Below are positions 1 through 8,259 of a DNA stretch of 54,517 nucleotides, one piece after another. The position numbers and the translations under genes are program-made. Numbering within the stretch: position 1 is the stretch's first letter; the number at the start of each line of letters is the position of its first letter. The notes beneath the pieces are model-generated. The model saw nothing but the letters and a program-made list of their open reading frames with translations. It had not been told where the DNA came from and did not search any database. Source of the DNA: an uncultured Clostridia bacterium (GTDB taxonomy: Bacteria; Bacillota; Clostridia; Peptostreptococcales; Acidaminobacteraceae); contig CAKMJV010000041.1 of the NCBI GenBank assembly GCA_927417275.1, positions 1 through 54,517 on the forward strand, given 5' to 3'.

Positions 1-112
1 GCTTTAAGTCGACCCTTCAAAAGAATTGCGTTTTTTTGGTTTTTTTCATTTGCGCTATTCAATTTTCAAGGTCCTGTTTTATTAACTTCTTGTCCGCAAT
101 GTCTTGCGGCGA
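1..112 (-). other. rRNA operon leader (5' part of a transcript leaving the window)
   Basis: On the minus strand the transcript from the promoters at 120-148 and 240-268 runs off the left edge without an open reading frame. It holds a small GC-rich hairpin (CCGCAA/TTGCGG, 94-109) close to the expected 5' end and, at about 57-74, the string ACCTTGAAAATTGAATAG. That string is typical of antitermination-type leaders and spacers of clostridial rrn operons. I infer that a 16S (or other) rRNA gene lies just beyond position 1. The rRNA itself is not in the window, so this is not proven here. Confidence 0.65.
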
Positions 113-119
113 CTCTCTT

Positions 120-148
120 ATGATATCACCCTTTGTTTCAAGTGTCAA
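120..148 (-). promoter_or_regulatory. rrn-type promoter P2 (proximal)
   Basis: Minus strand -35 TTGACA (143-148), 17-bp spacer, -10 TATCAT (120-125). The sequence upstream of the -35 is rich in A-tracts, as in UP elements of stable RNA promoters. Position and leader context point to an rRNA operon. Confidence 0.8.
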
Positions 149-239
149 TATCTTTATTTGCGTTTTTCTTAGTTATTTCAGCATATATTTTTATGCCTAA
201 AACCATTTTGTTTTGCCGCCTTTGAGAAGCGACTTGATT

Positions 240-268
240 ATAATACCATCTGACGCTTAGGGTGTCAA
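240..268 (-). promoter_or_regulatory. rrn-type promoter P1 (distal)
   Basis: Minus strand -35 TTGACA (263-268), 17-bp spacer, -10 TATTAT (240-245), again preceded by A/T tracts (about 270-300). It lies about 120 bp upstream of the second perfect TTGACA promoter; tandem arrangement is usual for rRNA operons. Confidence 0.8.
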
Positions 269-344
269 TACGAATTTTAATCTTTTTTACGCGTTTAAAT
301 AAGTAAGTCTATTCATAATTTTCAGACGATTGACAAGCGTTCCA

Positions 345-399
345 ATTTCATCATTTTCCATCATTCATTATCATTTGTCATCGTTTATCATCATTATAT
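345..399. repeat. TCATT-rich low-complexity stretch
   Basis: Imperfect tandem copies of TCATT/TCATC-type units fill this intergenic stretch between the terminator at 400-427 and the rrn-type promoters. No reading frame or conserved structure is evident. It may be a simple-sequence expansion in a neutral spacer. Confidence 0.5.
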
Positions 400-427
400 G
401 AATAAAGGCTCTTCATTACGAAGAGCC
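400..427 (-). terminator. Terminator of the topoisomerase / small membrane protein unit
   Basis: Minus strand hairpin GGCTCTTC-GTAAT-GAAGAGCC (407-427) followed by TTTATT. It lies about 30 nt after the stop of the gene at 458-832 and separates that unit from the rrn promoters. Confidence 0.8.
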
Positions 428-457
428 CTACTTTCAAAAAATCAAATGGATCATAGA

Positions 458-832
458 CTAGATGACATCAAAAATTTCACGCGTAGTGACTTCGTAAAAC
501 GCATAGCGATTAAAGTACTCTCTTTTGGTAATGAGGATTTCATACCCCTCTTTTTCAAAGATCATGCCACGTCCATAGTGTTTTATATAAGTCCAGCCCA
601 TAGAAGACATTTCAGCAAGAAACGCTTCTTCTTGATTAACCAAAGCGATAAACGACAAGGCTTTTAAGGATATTCGCCTAACTTTCTTATTATGATTTGA
701 TTCCAGCTTGCAGATTCCAGAAGCGACATCAAGCCATTTTTGGTCATAACTTACCTTGGCGATTAAACCTACCGTTAAAACGATAATCGCTACTTTCAGC
801 CATTTCTTAATAATTAATTGGTTATTACACAT
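458..832 (-). CDS. Small membrane-anchored hypothetical protein
   Basis: The protein is 124 residues from the ATG at 832, chosen because AAGGAGG lies 5 nt upstream; a longer frame to 877 would place this SD inside the gene. One N-terminal transmembrane helix (about residues 10-30, rich in I, V, L) follows a short N-terminus with two lysines, and the rest is a soluble domain of about 95 residues with no motif I recognise. It follows the ParC-like gene by about 80 nt on the same strand and precedes a good terminator, so it may be cotranscribed with the topoisomerase pair. Function unknown. I consider it real because of the SD and terminator. Confidence 0.65.
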   Translation of the reverse strand: MCNNQLIIKKWLKVAIIVLTVGLIAKVSYDQKWLDVASGICKLESNHNKKVRRISLKALSFIALVNQEEAFLAEMSSMGWTYIKHYGRGMIFEKEGYEILITKREYFNRYAFYEVTTREIFDVI

Positions 833-910
833 ATGGACCTCCTTAAACTCTAAATTAGTTATACCCTTTAATATCAAATTAAACAGTTTTCTTCTTAATA
901 TATCTTTAGA

Positions 911-3103
911 TTATAACTTAAGCCATTTATTCTTTGTGAGTTTTTCCACAGGATCTAGTTCTTCGCCCGATTTTGGAATGTCTGAAATTCTATATCGACC
1001 ATCATCTGAAAAAGGATGCATCTCCGTTTTAAATAGTGCAGTCATAATACTGCCTTTTTTAAGCCTGAAGACTTGAACACCCCGTGTATTTTTAGTGATC
1101 TTTTCAGGAACAAGCGCCGTGTTGAAAATAATAGAACGTATTTCTTTGCTTGATTCTCTAATTGCTGTTAAATCACCTTCTTCTAAGAAAAAGTGCATGC
1201 TTACAAGCTTTGATTCTTCCGAATAGGATTTAACCAATTTTTTTCTATTTGTTTTGGTCTTATACGCTTCCAGTGGCACACGTGCAACTTTGCCGTTTTC
1301 AAAACCAAAAATCATAAATCCAGCAAAATCATTGGTCACAACACAGTAAAGCACTTCTTCACCTGAATCAAGCCCCAATATATTTGGCAAATAAATACCT
1401 AAACTGCTTACTTTGTGATCTTCTATTTCATACAACTTCATTTTATATGCGTTGTTTTGATTTGTGAAGAATATAATCTCATCTTTGTTATTGCCTTCAA
1501 TTTCTTGCAGAATCTCATCTTCTTCCTTAATTTTATGATCTCCACTGGATCGAAGGGATACAAGTGTTACTTTTTTAAGGTAGTTGTGTGCTGTAAAGAA
1601 CACTTTGAGGTTATAATCCTCAATTTGAGTTTCGGCAACATGTTGTACGATATCCTCAGAAGAGGTCAAAGCAGTCATGCGCGGCTTACCGTACTTTTTA
1701 ATGATTCCTTGTAGCTCCTTGATAATGACTTTGTCGATTTTCTTATCATTATGCACCAAGTCTTCCAGTTTCTTAAGTTCCGCCTCTAAATCACTGATGT
1801 CCCCTACACGCTTGAGAATATACTCCTTATTTAAATTTCTAAGGCGAATATCTGCGACGAAATTTGCTTGAACCTCATCAATTTCAAAAGATTGCATCAA
1901 ATTCGGAATAACATCTTTTTCATGTTCCGTTTCACGAATAATCTTTATGGTTAAGTCGATGTCGAGTAACACCTTTTGAAGACCATATAACAAGTGCAAA
2001 CGTTCTGTTAAGCGCTCTATATCGAACATGGTACTGCGTTTGATACAGTTGCGTCTAAACATAAGCCATTCTTGCAAAATCGCTTTAACCCCCAAAACCA
2101 TCGGGCGTCCAGAAATCAAAAGGTTCATGTTGCAAGAAAAACTGTCTTCTAATGTCGTAAACTTATACAGTTTCGAGATCAGTTTATCTGGTTCAGTACC
2201 GCGCTTTAAGTCTATGGCAATTTTCAGACCCTTTAAATCCGTTTCATCTCTAATGTCATTGATTTCTTTAATACGGCCTGCTTTTATAAGTTCTACGACT
2301 TTTTCGATAATTTGTTCCACAGTGGTCGTATAAGGAATTTCAGTGATTTCTAACATGTTTTCACTTTTAAGATAATCAATTTTTCCTCTCACTTTAAAAG
2401 AGCCCATACCAGAATCGTAAATTTTCTGCATTTCAGTGGGATTATAAATTAAAGAACCTGCCGTTGGAAAATCTGGTGCTGGCATAAAATCGATTAAGTT
2501 TACCCCTGGATTTTGAATAAAAGCGATCGTCGCCTCACAAAGTTCAGTTAGGTTGAAACTTGGAAAATTACTGGCCATCCCTACTGCGATGCCCTTGTTG
2601 GGATTTGCTAAAATATTTGGGAAAGTCGTGGGTAACAGTGTGGGTTCAAGTGTCGTACCATCATAGTTATCCACAAAATCGATGTTATTTTTGTCAATGT
2701 CTTTGAAGAGCTCTTCACAAATATCATCTAGTTTTGCTTCCGTATACCGCGCAGCAGCAAATCGCATATCTCTAGAAGTGATTTTACCGAAGTTTCCTTT
2801 CGAATCTACATAAGGCAATAGCAAAGACTCATTGCCTTTGGAAAGGCGTACCATGGTGGCATAAATCGCCTGATCGCCATGCGGATTTAACTTCATGGTT
2901 TGTCCGACGATATTGGCCGATTTTGTTCGGCTGCCTTTTAGCAGTTTCATTTTATACATCGTATATAGAATTTTACGATGAGAAGGTTTAAAACCATCTA
3001 TTTCTGGAATCGCACGCGATACGATAACACTCATCGCATACGGCATAAAATTTTTCTCAAGTGTTTCAGTTATGCGTTGATCTACATAAAGTGGTTCCTT
3101 CAT
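911..3103 (-). CDS. parC: Type II topoisomerase subunit A, ParC-like
   Basis: DNA breakage-reunion subunit of a type IIA topoisomerase, acting with the B subunit encoded just upstream. Its 730 residues are short for GyrA (about 820) and fit clostridial ParC-like proteins. The winged-helix catalytic core is clear: the active-site Tyr is Tyr120 in AARYTEAKL, and the quinolone-pocket region reads HGDQAIYAT (75-83), where E. coli GyrA has Ser83 and Asp87; here these are Gln78 and Ala82. A tower/coiled-coil region and a shortened C-terminal beta-propeller-like region follow. The start ATG has GAGGTG upstream, and the gene follows the B-subunit stop by 17 nt, indicating translational coupling. It could be annotated as a gyrase-like third topoisomerase; ParC is the better label on length. 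Confidence 0.85.
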   Translation of the reverse strand: MKEPLYVDQRITETLEKNFMPYAMSVIVSRAIPEIDGFKPSHRKILYTMYKMKLLKGSRTKSANIVGQTMKLNPHGDQAIYATMVRLSKGNESLLLPYVDSKGNFGKITSRDMRFAAARYTEAKLDDICEELFKDIDKNNIDFVDNYDGTTLEPTLLPTTFPNILANPNKGIAVGMASNFPSFNLTELCEATIAFIQNPGVNLIDFMPAPDFPTAGSLIYNPTEMQKIYDSGMGSFKVRGKIDYLKSENMLEITEIPYTTTVEQIIEKVVELIKAGRIKEINDIRDETDLKGLKIAIDLKRGTEPDKLISKLYKFTTLEDSFSCNMNLLISGRPMVLGVKAILQEWLMFRRNCIKRSTMFDIERLTERLHLLYGLQKVLLDIDLTIKIIRETEHEKDVIPNLMQSFEIDEVQANFVADIRLRNLNKEYILKRVGDISDLEAELKKLEDLVHNDKKIDKVIIKELQGIIKKYGKPRMTALTSSEDIVQHVAETQIEDYNLKVFFTAHNYLKKVTLVSLRSSGDHKIKEEDEILQEIEGNNKDEIIFFTNQNNAYKMKLYEIEDHKVSSLGIYLPNILGLDSGEEVLYCVVTNDFAGFMIFGFENGKVARVPLEAYKTKTNRKKLVKSYSEESKLVSMHFFLEEGDLTAIRESSKEIRSIIFNTALVPEKITKNTRGVQVFRLKKGSIMTALFKTEMHPFSDDGRYRISDIPKSGEELDPVEKLTKNKWLKL

Positions 3104-3120
3104 TTAGCACCTCATTCGAA

Positions 3121-5094
3121 TTAACTTAAATCGAGCATTTCGATATATTTTTCACCATTCTCTTCGATAAATTTTTTTCTTCCGTCTAAGTCATCGCCAA
3201 GCAAAACTTCAAACATGCGCTGTGTTTCAAAAACGTTGTCTGTCGTCACGCGTATCAGTCTGCGCGATGCTGGGCACATGGTAGTTAACCACATCATATC
3301 GGGATCATTTTCACCAAGTCCCTTAGAGCGTTGTACGGTATATTTTTTAGTCAGTTTTTTGACGTAATCATTTTTTTCTCTTTCATTGTACGCAAAGAAG
3401 GTTTTGCCATCTGAAGTGGTAATCTCGAAAAGTGGGGATTCAGCGATGAATACTTTGCCAGCCTCTATTAAAGTAGGGATCAGTCGGTAGATCATCGTAA
3501 GAATCATCGTTCTAATATGATAGCCATCAAAGTCAGCATCGGTACAAATAATCACCTTGTCCCATTTGAGGTTGTCAAAGTTAAACGTTTCCAAATCCTT
3601 GTTGTGTCTGGATTTAATCTCGACACCGCATCCGAGGACCTTAATAAGGTCTATGATGATATCGGATTGGAAAATCTTTTCATAGTCGGCTTTTAAGCAG
3701 TTTAAAATTTTACCACGTATCGGCATCAGTGCTTGAAAGGCACTATCTCTTGCGAGTTTACAAGAACCTAAAGCCGAATCACCTTCCAAAATGTAGAGTT
3801 CCCTAACATTGATATCTTTTGTACGACAGTCGACAAATTTTTTCACGCGGTTGGTCACATCTATTTTTGAACCCAATGTTTTCTTTAGATTGAGACGCGT
3901 GATTTCTGCTTTTTCTCTCGAACGCTTATTAATGAGAATTTGATCCATGATTTTTTCAGCATGTTCCTTGTTCTCTATAAAGTAGATCTCGAGATTTCTT
4001 TTGATCATGTCGGTCATGAAATCTTGAACAAACTTGTTTGTAATGGACTTTTTCGTCTGATTTTCATAACTGGTAATCGTGGAAAAACTGGTGGTTACCA
4101 AGATCAAACTGTCCTGTATATCGATGAAAGAAATCTTCTTTTCTGTTTTGGTATACTTGTTCATCTGCTTGATAAACTTATCCAATTCATACACAAAAGC
4201 ATTTTTAACCGCGCGATCAGGGGATCCGCCATGCTCAAGAAAACTTGAATTATGATAGTACTCCAGTAAATTCACTTCATTATTAAAAGCAAAAGCCATC
4301 TGTGCTTTTACTTTATAATCGGGCATGTCCTCGCGATCACGTCCTCTGCCTTCATCTTCAAAATAAACGATGTCGGTAAAATTCTTATCTTGAGAAACCT
4401 CTAAAACGTAATCCTGTATGCCTCTATCGTATTTATATTCATAGGCTAAATCATTTGCCTCATCTTTTAAAATGAAATTAATGCCTGGATTTACGATGGA
4501 TTGCTTACGCATAATGTCTTGAAAATAAGTCAGTGGGATATCCACTTCTTTAAAGACATCGAGATCTGGACGCCAACGAATGCTGGTACCTGTTTTTTTC
4601 GATTTAATGGGCGTCTTCTGGAATCCATCTGGGGTCATTTCGCCTTTTTTAAAATGAAGGTCATATTGAAAACCATCTCTTGTCACGATGACATCCATGT
4701 ACTCTGAACTATACTGTGTTGCGCAAAGTCCAAGTCCATTAAGCCCTAAACTGTATTCATAAACACTGGAATCATTATTATTATACTTTCCACCTGCATA
4801 GAGTTCTGTAAACACCAGTTCCCAGTTAAACTTTTCTTCCTTTTGGTTATAGTCTACTGGGATACCGCGTGCTTCATCTATAACAGATATAGAGGCATCA
4901 CGGTGCCGAATGACGGTGATTTCTTTACCATAACCGCCTCTGGCCTCATCTATGGAATTTGAAAGTATTTCAAAAAACGAATGTTGACAGCCTTCTAAGC
5001 CATCAGAACCAAATATGACAGACGGTCTTTTACGTACACGGTCTGCACCTTTTAACGATGTAATACTCTCATTATTATAACTTGTTTTGCTCAT
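3121..5094 (-). CDS. parE: Type II topoisomerase subunit B, ParE-like
   Basis: ATPase subunit, 657 residues. The N-terminal GHKL ATPase domain carries the catalytic Glu42 and Asn46 in the ENSIDEA-type motif (here EILSNSIDEA), then the nucleotide-binding loop at 73-79. The loop reads DEARGIP instead of the usual D-N/D-G-R-G-I-P, so Gly75 is Ala. A transducer domain follows, then a TOPRIM domain with EGDSALG and DADFDGYHIR metal-binding acids, ending in the conserved QRSKGLGE segment. Length and the divergent loop fit a clostridial ParE-like paralogue rather than canonical GyrB. It is the first gene of the unit, with GAGGTGGC before its ATG and a promoter at 5127-5156. Confidence 0.85.
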   Translation of the reverse strand: MSKTSYNNESITSLKGADRVRKRPSVIFGSDGLEGCQHSFFEILSNSIDEARGGYGKEITVIRHRDASISVIDEARGIPVDYNQKEEKFNWELVFTELYAGGKYNNNDSSVYEYSLGLNGLGLCATQYSSEYMDVIVTRDGFQYDLHFKKGEMTPDGFQKTPIKSKKTGTSIRWRPDLDVFKEVDIPLTYFQDIMRKQSIVNPGINFILKDEANDLAYEYKYDRGIQDYVLEVSQDKNFTDIVYFEDEGRGRDREDMPDYKVKAQMAFAFNNEVNLLEYYHNSSFLEHGGSPDRAVKNAFVYELDKFIKQMNKYTKTEKKISFIDIQDSLILVTTSFSTITSYENQTKKSITNKFVQDFMTDMIKRNLEIYFIENKEHAEKIMDQILINKRSREKAEITRLNLKKTLGSKIDVTNRVKKFVDCRTKDINVRELYILEGDSALGSCKLARDSAFQALMPIRGKILNCLKADYEKIFQSDIIIDLIKVLGCGVEIKSRHNKDLETFNFDNLKWDKVIICTDADFDGYHIRTMILTMIYRLIPTLIEAGKVFIAESPLFEITTSDGKTFFAYNEREKNDYVKKLTKKYTVQRSKGLGENDPDMMWLTTMCPASRRLIRVTTDNVFETQRMFEVLLGDDLDGRKKFIEENGEKYIEMLDLS

Positions 5095-5126
5095 GTGCCA
5101 CCTCTATCTAATTACTCTCAATGCAT

Positions 5127-5156
5127 ATCATATCAAATGTTGACGACTTTATGCAA
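5127..5156 (-). promoter_or_regulatory. Promoter of the parE-parC unit
   Basis: Minus strand -35 TTGCAT (5151-5156), 18-bp spacer, -10 TATGAT (5127-5132), about 30 nt before the parE ATG. Reasonable sigma-A match; no operator seen. Confidence 0.6.
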
Positions 5157-5184
5157 GTGTTTTAAACCAAACGTACGTTCGAAA

Positions 5185-5221
5185 CATAAAAAAACTCAGA
5201 TGCAAACGAGGCGTCTGAGTT
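5185..5221 (-). terminator. Terminator of the HD-GYP gene
   Basis: Minus strand hairpin ACTCAGA ... TCTGAGT with a 13-nt loop, followed by a run of seven T, about 15 nt after the stop of the gene at 5233-6288. Confidence 0.8.
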
Positions 5222-5232
5222 AAAGGGTTCTT

Positions 5233-6288
5233 TTATTCGAGCAAAGTCGCTATTTCCAAATCGATATGTCGTCTCAAATCCAGATAGGTTTCTCCCACAC
5301 GAACCAACGGACGCGCTGGATCGTCTTTATACGTCATAATAATCTCACCTGATTGGCCATTTGTCAGTGTCACTTGATGACCGATATAGAAATGCGAAAT
5401 ATTTGCTAAAAACGTCTTCGACATGGAAAAATCCAGTGAACTGTGACATTTTTCCAGTATAAAACTCATGGTTTCAAAAGGATGCATCGCTTTCTTATAC
5501 ACTCGATCTTGTGTCATGGCGCAATAGACATCTGCAACCGCAACGATTTTTGCTAAGTAATTAATTTCATTCCCCTTTAAGCCGTTTGGATAACCCGTGC
5601 CATCTACGCGCTCATGATGTTGCATTACAGCGAGTAAAACATCGTAAGAAATGTTTGGAATGTCTTTAATTAATATATAACCTAAAATCGCATGGGTTTT
5701 CATAACCTTAAACTCTTCAAGTGTTAAAGCAGAAGGTTTATTTAATATCTGATCGGGGATGTTACACTTGCCGATGTCATGTAAAAGTCCAGCGAGTGCT
5801 GCATCCTTAATTTGAGAATTATTTAGTCCGCACCATTTGGCGAGCAAACCCGAAATCATGGAAACGCGAACAGAATGATCAAACGTATAATCGTCATAAG
5901 CGTGAATCTGCCACATCTTACGTGTAAACTGATTATCATTTAATATGGCTTCATATAGCGGTTCGAGTGCATCGTCTATTTCTTGATAAACAGGCACGCG
6001 TCCTAATCGAAATTCTGTATATATGGATTTAAACTTCTTAATCGTCATTTTATACTTGAGTTCCACATCTGATTCTTCTTCTATCGCTAAAGGCTTATTA
6101 ACCACCACTTCATTTGTAACTTTATCCGTAGCAATGGCAACTTCAAAAATGCCTTTTTTGATTAAAAATGCGATGTGGGATTCATTTAAAACTGTGTCAG
6201 AACCAATAAGTAGAATGAGATTTTCATCGAAAACATCCTCTAATAAAATCATACCTGGTTCAAGAGTTGATACTTCGCGCTTCACCAT
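5233..6288 (-). CDS. HD-GYP domain protein, probable c-di-GMP phosphodiesterase
   Basis: The protein is 351 residues and cytoplasmic, with no membrane segment. An N-terminal domain of about 110 residues starts with the LEPGMILLEDV pattern common in HD-GYP proteins of Clostridia. The catalytic HD is in LLHDIGK (around residue 170), then the EEFKVMKTH helix, HHERVDGTGYP (the GYP motif) and the downstream VADVYCAMT segment. The metal-binding His/Asp set appears complete, so hydrolysis of c-di-GMP is likely. A short C-terminal beta domain (GHQVTLTNGQSGEI) ends the protein, as in the paralogue at 13311-14375. It lies 124 bp downstream of ssb. The substrate is inferred from the family. Confidence 0.85.
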   Translation of the reverse strand: MVKREVSTLEPGMILLEDVFDENLILLIGSDTVLNESHIAFLIKKGIFEVAIATDKVTNEVVVNKPLAIEEESDVELKYKMTIKKFKSIYTEFRLGRVPVYQEIDDALEPLYEAILNDNQFTRKMWQIHAYDDYTFDHSVRVSMISGLLAKWCGLNNSQIKDAALAGLLHDIGKCNIPDQILNKPSALTLEEFKVMKTHAILGYILIKDIPNISYDVLLAVMQHHERVDGTGYPNGLKGNEINYLAKIVAVADVYCAMTQDRVYKKAMHPFETMSFILEKCHSSLDFSMSKTFLANISHFYIGHQVTLTNGQSGEIIMTYKDDPARPLVRVGETYLDLRRHIDLEIATLLE

Positions 6289-6412
6289 CTAGCCACCTAT
6301 AATTATATATTCTTTTAACAATAATTATAATGGCTTTAAGGCCAAAACACCAGTCAAATTTTACGATACGGCTTAAGTAAGGACCAGCGTCCTATACACG
6401 TATGGGTAAAAC

Positions 6413-6823
6413 TTAATTAAATGGTTCATCAGCAGAGGCATCCTCTAAATCTGCTATGGGAACAGAGGTTTTTCTAAGTTCTGACTGTGCAGATTCTAAA
6501 AACTGTACCCGTTCTCCAACGATTTCGGTTAAGTACACATTTTCACCATCCGCATTTTCATAAACAGATGTACTTACACGACCAGCGATACAGACCATGG
6601 CGCCTTTCATAAGATACTTGCAGCAATTCTCTGCTTGCTTGCCCCATACGATTACACGTGGAAAATCAGCAGTAGCCTTCCCTTCGCTTCTTTTTTCTTC
6701 CTTTTGAGCGATTGCCAAATACCGATCGATGGCGATGTTAAATTTCGTCACACAATTGCCATCTTGAAGCACTTTTAATTCAGGATTTTGTACCAATCGA
6801 CCCACTAAACTCACTTGATTCAT
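6413..6823 (-). CDS. ssb: Single-stranded DNA-binding protein
   Basis: The protein is 136 residues, with the OB-fold start MNQVSLVGRLVQNPELK and the FNIAIDR and IVWGKQAENC segments typical of bacterial SSB. The C-terminal linker is short, and the acidic tail ends ADEPFN, a departure from the usual DDDxPF end because one Asn follows the Phe. The ATG has AGGAGGC close upstream and a very good promoter at 6860-6888. The gene is monocistronic or leads into the HD-GYP gene. It may be a second SSB copy, since the ribosomal-protein-linked ssb normally sits between rpsF and rpsR, which are not here. Confidence 0.93.
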   Translation of the reverse strand: MNQVSLVGRLVQNPELKVLQDGNCVTKFNIAIDRYLAIAQKEEKRSEGKATADFPRVIVWGKQAENCCKYLMKGAMVCIAGRVSTSVYENADGENVYLTEIVGERVQFLESAQSELRKTSVPIADLEDASADEPFN

Positions 6824-6859
6824 AACTGCCTCCTATATGGAATATTTTTACATATTTAT

Positions 6860-6888
6860 ATCATATCCATATTTTACCATTTTGTCAA
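6860..6888 (-). promoter_or_regulatory. ssb promoter
   Basis: Minus strand -35 TTGACA (6883-6888), 17-bp spacer, -10 TATGAT (6860-6865). The -10 is 37 nt upstream of the ssb start codon. Confidence 0.75.
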
Positions 6889-6908
6889 TAACTTAATATT
6901 TGACCCTA

Positions 6909-6936
6909 TTGCCTTAATATTTAAAAGCCTTATAAT
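6909..6936 (+). promoter_or_regulatory. Probable promoter of the MFS gene
   Basis: Plus strand TTGCCT (6909-6914), 16-bp spacer, TATAAT (6931-6936), about 40 nt before the preferred start at 6976. The -35 is imperfect. Confidence 0.45.
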
Positions 6937-6975
6937 TATATTGACTTTCGAATATCGAAATAAATGGGGGCGCGT

Positions 6976-8226
6976 ATGAAACTGCGTATCAGACTGGATC
7001 AAAGCAATCAAAGCATAAACATTTATAATGGCATCGCACTGGCGATTGCAGCTAACTTAGTGAATCCCTATTTCGCAAAATTCGCAGGCCGTTTAGGTGC
7101 AACCGATTATCAACTGGCGTACCTGAACTCACTCCCAGCATTTATTAGTTTATTTGCACTCATTCCTGGTGCGATATTCATAGACCTTTTTGGCAACAAA
7201 CTGAAAAGTACCGCAGGCATCATGCTGTTGCATAAATTTTTCTATCTACTTTTCGCAGCGATTCCACTGATTCAAGGCGTTTCTCAACCCTGGATTTTCA
7301 TCCTATTAATCGGATTAATGAATCTACCAGGTTCTATATATACCATGGGCTACCAATCCTGTGTTGGTGATTTATTTACACCAAGAGAACGGGGAATTGC
7401 CATGGGAAGACGTAACAGATTCTCAGATATTTTTAGACTATCCATCACATTTTTATCAGGGGTACTCCTCTCAATCCCAAAAACAAATGCATCGATCATC
7501 CATATGTATCAAGCCTTTTTCATCGCTTCATTCCTCTTTGGCCTCTTAGAAGTTTATACGTTTACACGTTTTAAAGATGAAGTTACGCATGCAGCACCGA
7601 AACAGTTTAATCGCATCTTAGAAACGCTAGTGAGCAGTCTGAAATACACCGTTACAAACAAAACCTTTTATCGCTTTATGATTTGCTCCTTAATCTTTCA
7701 CTTTGGTTGGCAAATGGGTTGGCCATTATTTAACATTTATATGATCAACAAACTAGGGGCAAACGAGGCATGGCTGTCAGCAGTGTCCATCGCAGGGGGC
7801 GTCGCATCCATACTGACAGCCACCAAATGGGCGAAGTTTTCGGACAAATATGGCAATGGCCTCGCTGTGGTTATCGCCACTTTCGGTATGGGCATAACAC
7901 CACTCTTATACGTAATGAGTGAATCCTTAATTATGCTTGTCCTCTTTAATATTCTAATCGGTTTTTCCATTACAGGTACCACATTGGTCTTATTTAATTT
8001 ATTATTAGAAGCGACACCATCTCAAAATAGAACCACCATTATCTCGATTTATAATACGCTTATCGCAATATCCGCCACCATCGCACCTATTTTTGGCGTA
8101 TGGGTGATGGCACGCACCTCACTGGATTCAGCACTAATCACTACGGGCATCATGCGTTTTCTAGGCTGTCTGTCATTTGCATATGTCTTCATTATTAAAC
8201 GCGACAAAAATCCCCAACCCTATTGA
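6976..8226 (+). CDS. Major facilitator superfamily transporter
   Basis: About 416 residues with twelve predicted transmembrane segments, cytoplasmic start MKLRIRLDQS and a Lys/Arg-rich C-terminus. The loop after TM4 (FTPRERGIAMGRRNRFSD) and the overall hydrophobic pattern fit a two-bundle MFS permease. I chose the ATG at 6976 because GGGGG lies just upstream; the in-frame ATG at 6964 has no SD. The substrate cannot be read from the sequence. It is transcribed alone, divergent from ssb and convergent with the U32 gene, sharing a bidirectional terminator whose left arm overlaps its last codons. Confidence 0.8.
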   Translation: MKLRIRLDQSNQSINIYNGIALAIAANLVNPYFAKFAGRLGATDYQLAYLNSLPAFISLFALIPGAIFIDLFGNKLKSTAGIMLLHKFFYLLFAAIPLIQGVSQPWIFILLIGLMNLPGSIYTMGYQSCVGDLFTPRERGIAMGRRNRFSDIFRLSITFLSGVLLSIPKTNASIIHMYQAFFIASFLFGLLEVYTFTRFKDEVTHAAPKQFNRILETLVSSLKYTVTNKTFYRFMICSLIFHFGWQMGWPLFNIYMINKLGANEAWLSAVSIAGGVASILTATKWAKFSDKYGNGLAVVIATFGMGITPLLYVMSESLIMLVLFNILIGFSITGTTLVLFNLLLEATPSQNRTTIISIYNTLIAISATIAPIFGVWVMARTSLDSALITTGIMRFLGCLSFAYVFIIKRDKNPQPY

Positions 8227-8252
8227 TCATAATAGGTTTGGGGATTTTTTTT
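8210..8252. terminator. Bidirectional terminator between MFS and U32 genes
   Basis: The arms ATCCCCAACCCTATT and AATAGGTTTGGGGAT flank a short loop, with T-runs on both sides in the appropriate strand. The left arm covers the MFS stop codon. Serves both convergent genes. Confidence 0.88.
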
Positions 8253-8259
8253 AATAACG

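Noticed and set aside
345..399. Possible CRISPR-like array of TCATT-type units
   Set aside because: Units are only 5-7 bp, degenerate and without spacers. No cas genes are present.
398..667. Plus-strand frame opposite the small membrane protein gene
   Set aside because: It starts inside the terminator hairpin, has no SD, and is antisense to a frame with a good SD and membrane helix.
6360..6412. Terminator after ssb
   Set aside because: An imperfect hairpin (AGGAC/GTCCT) exists, but no T-run follows. Read-through to the HD-GYP gene is possible.
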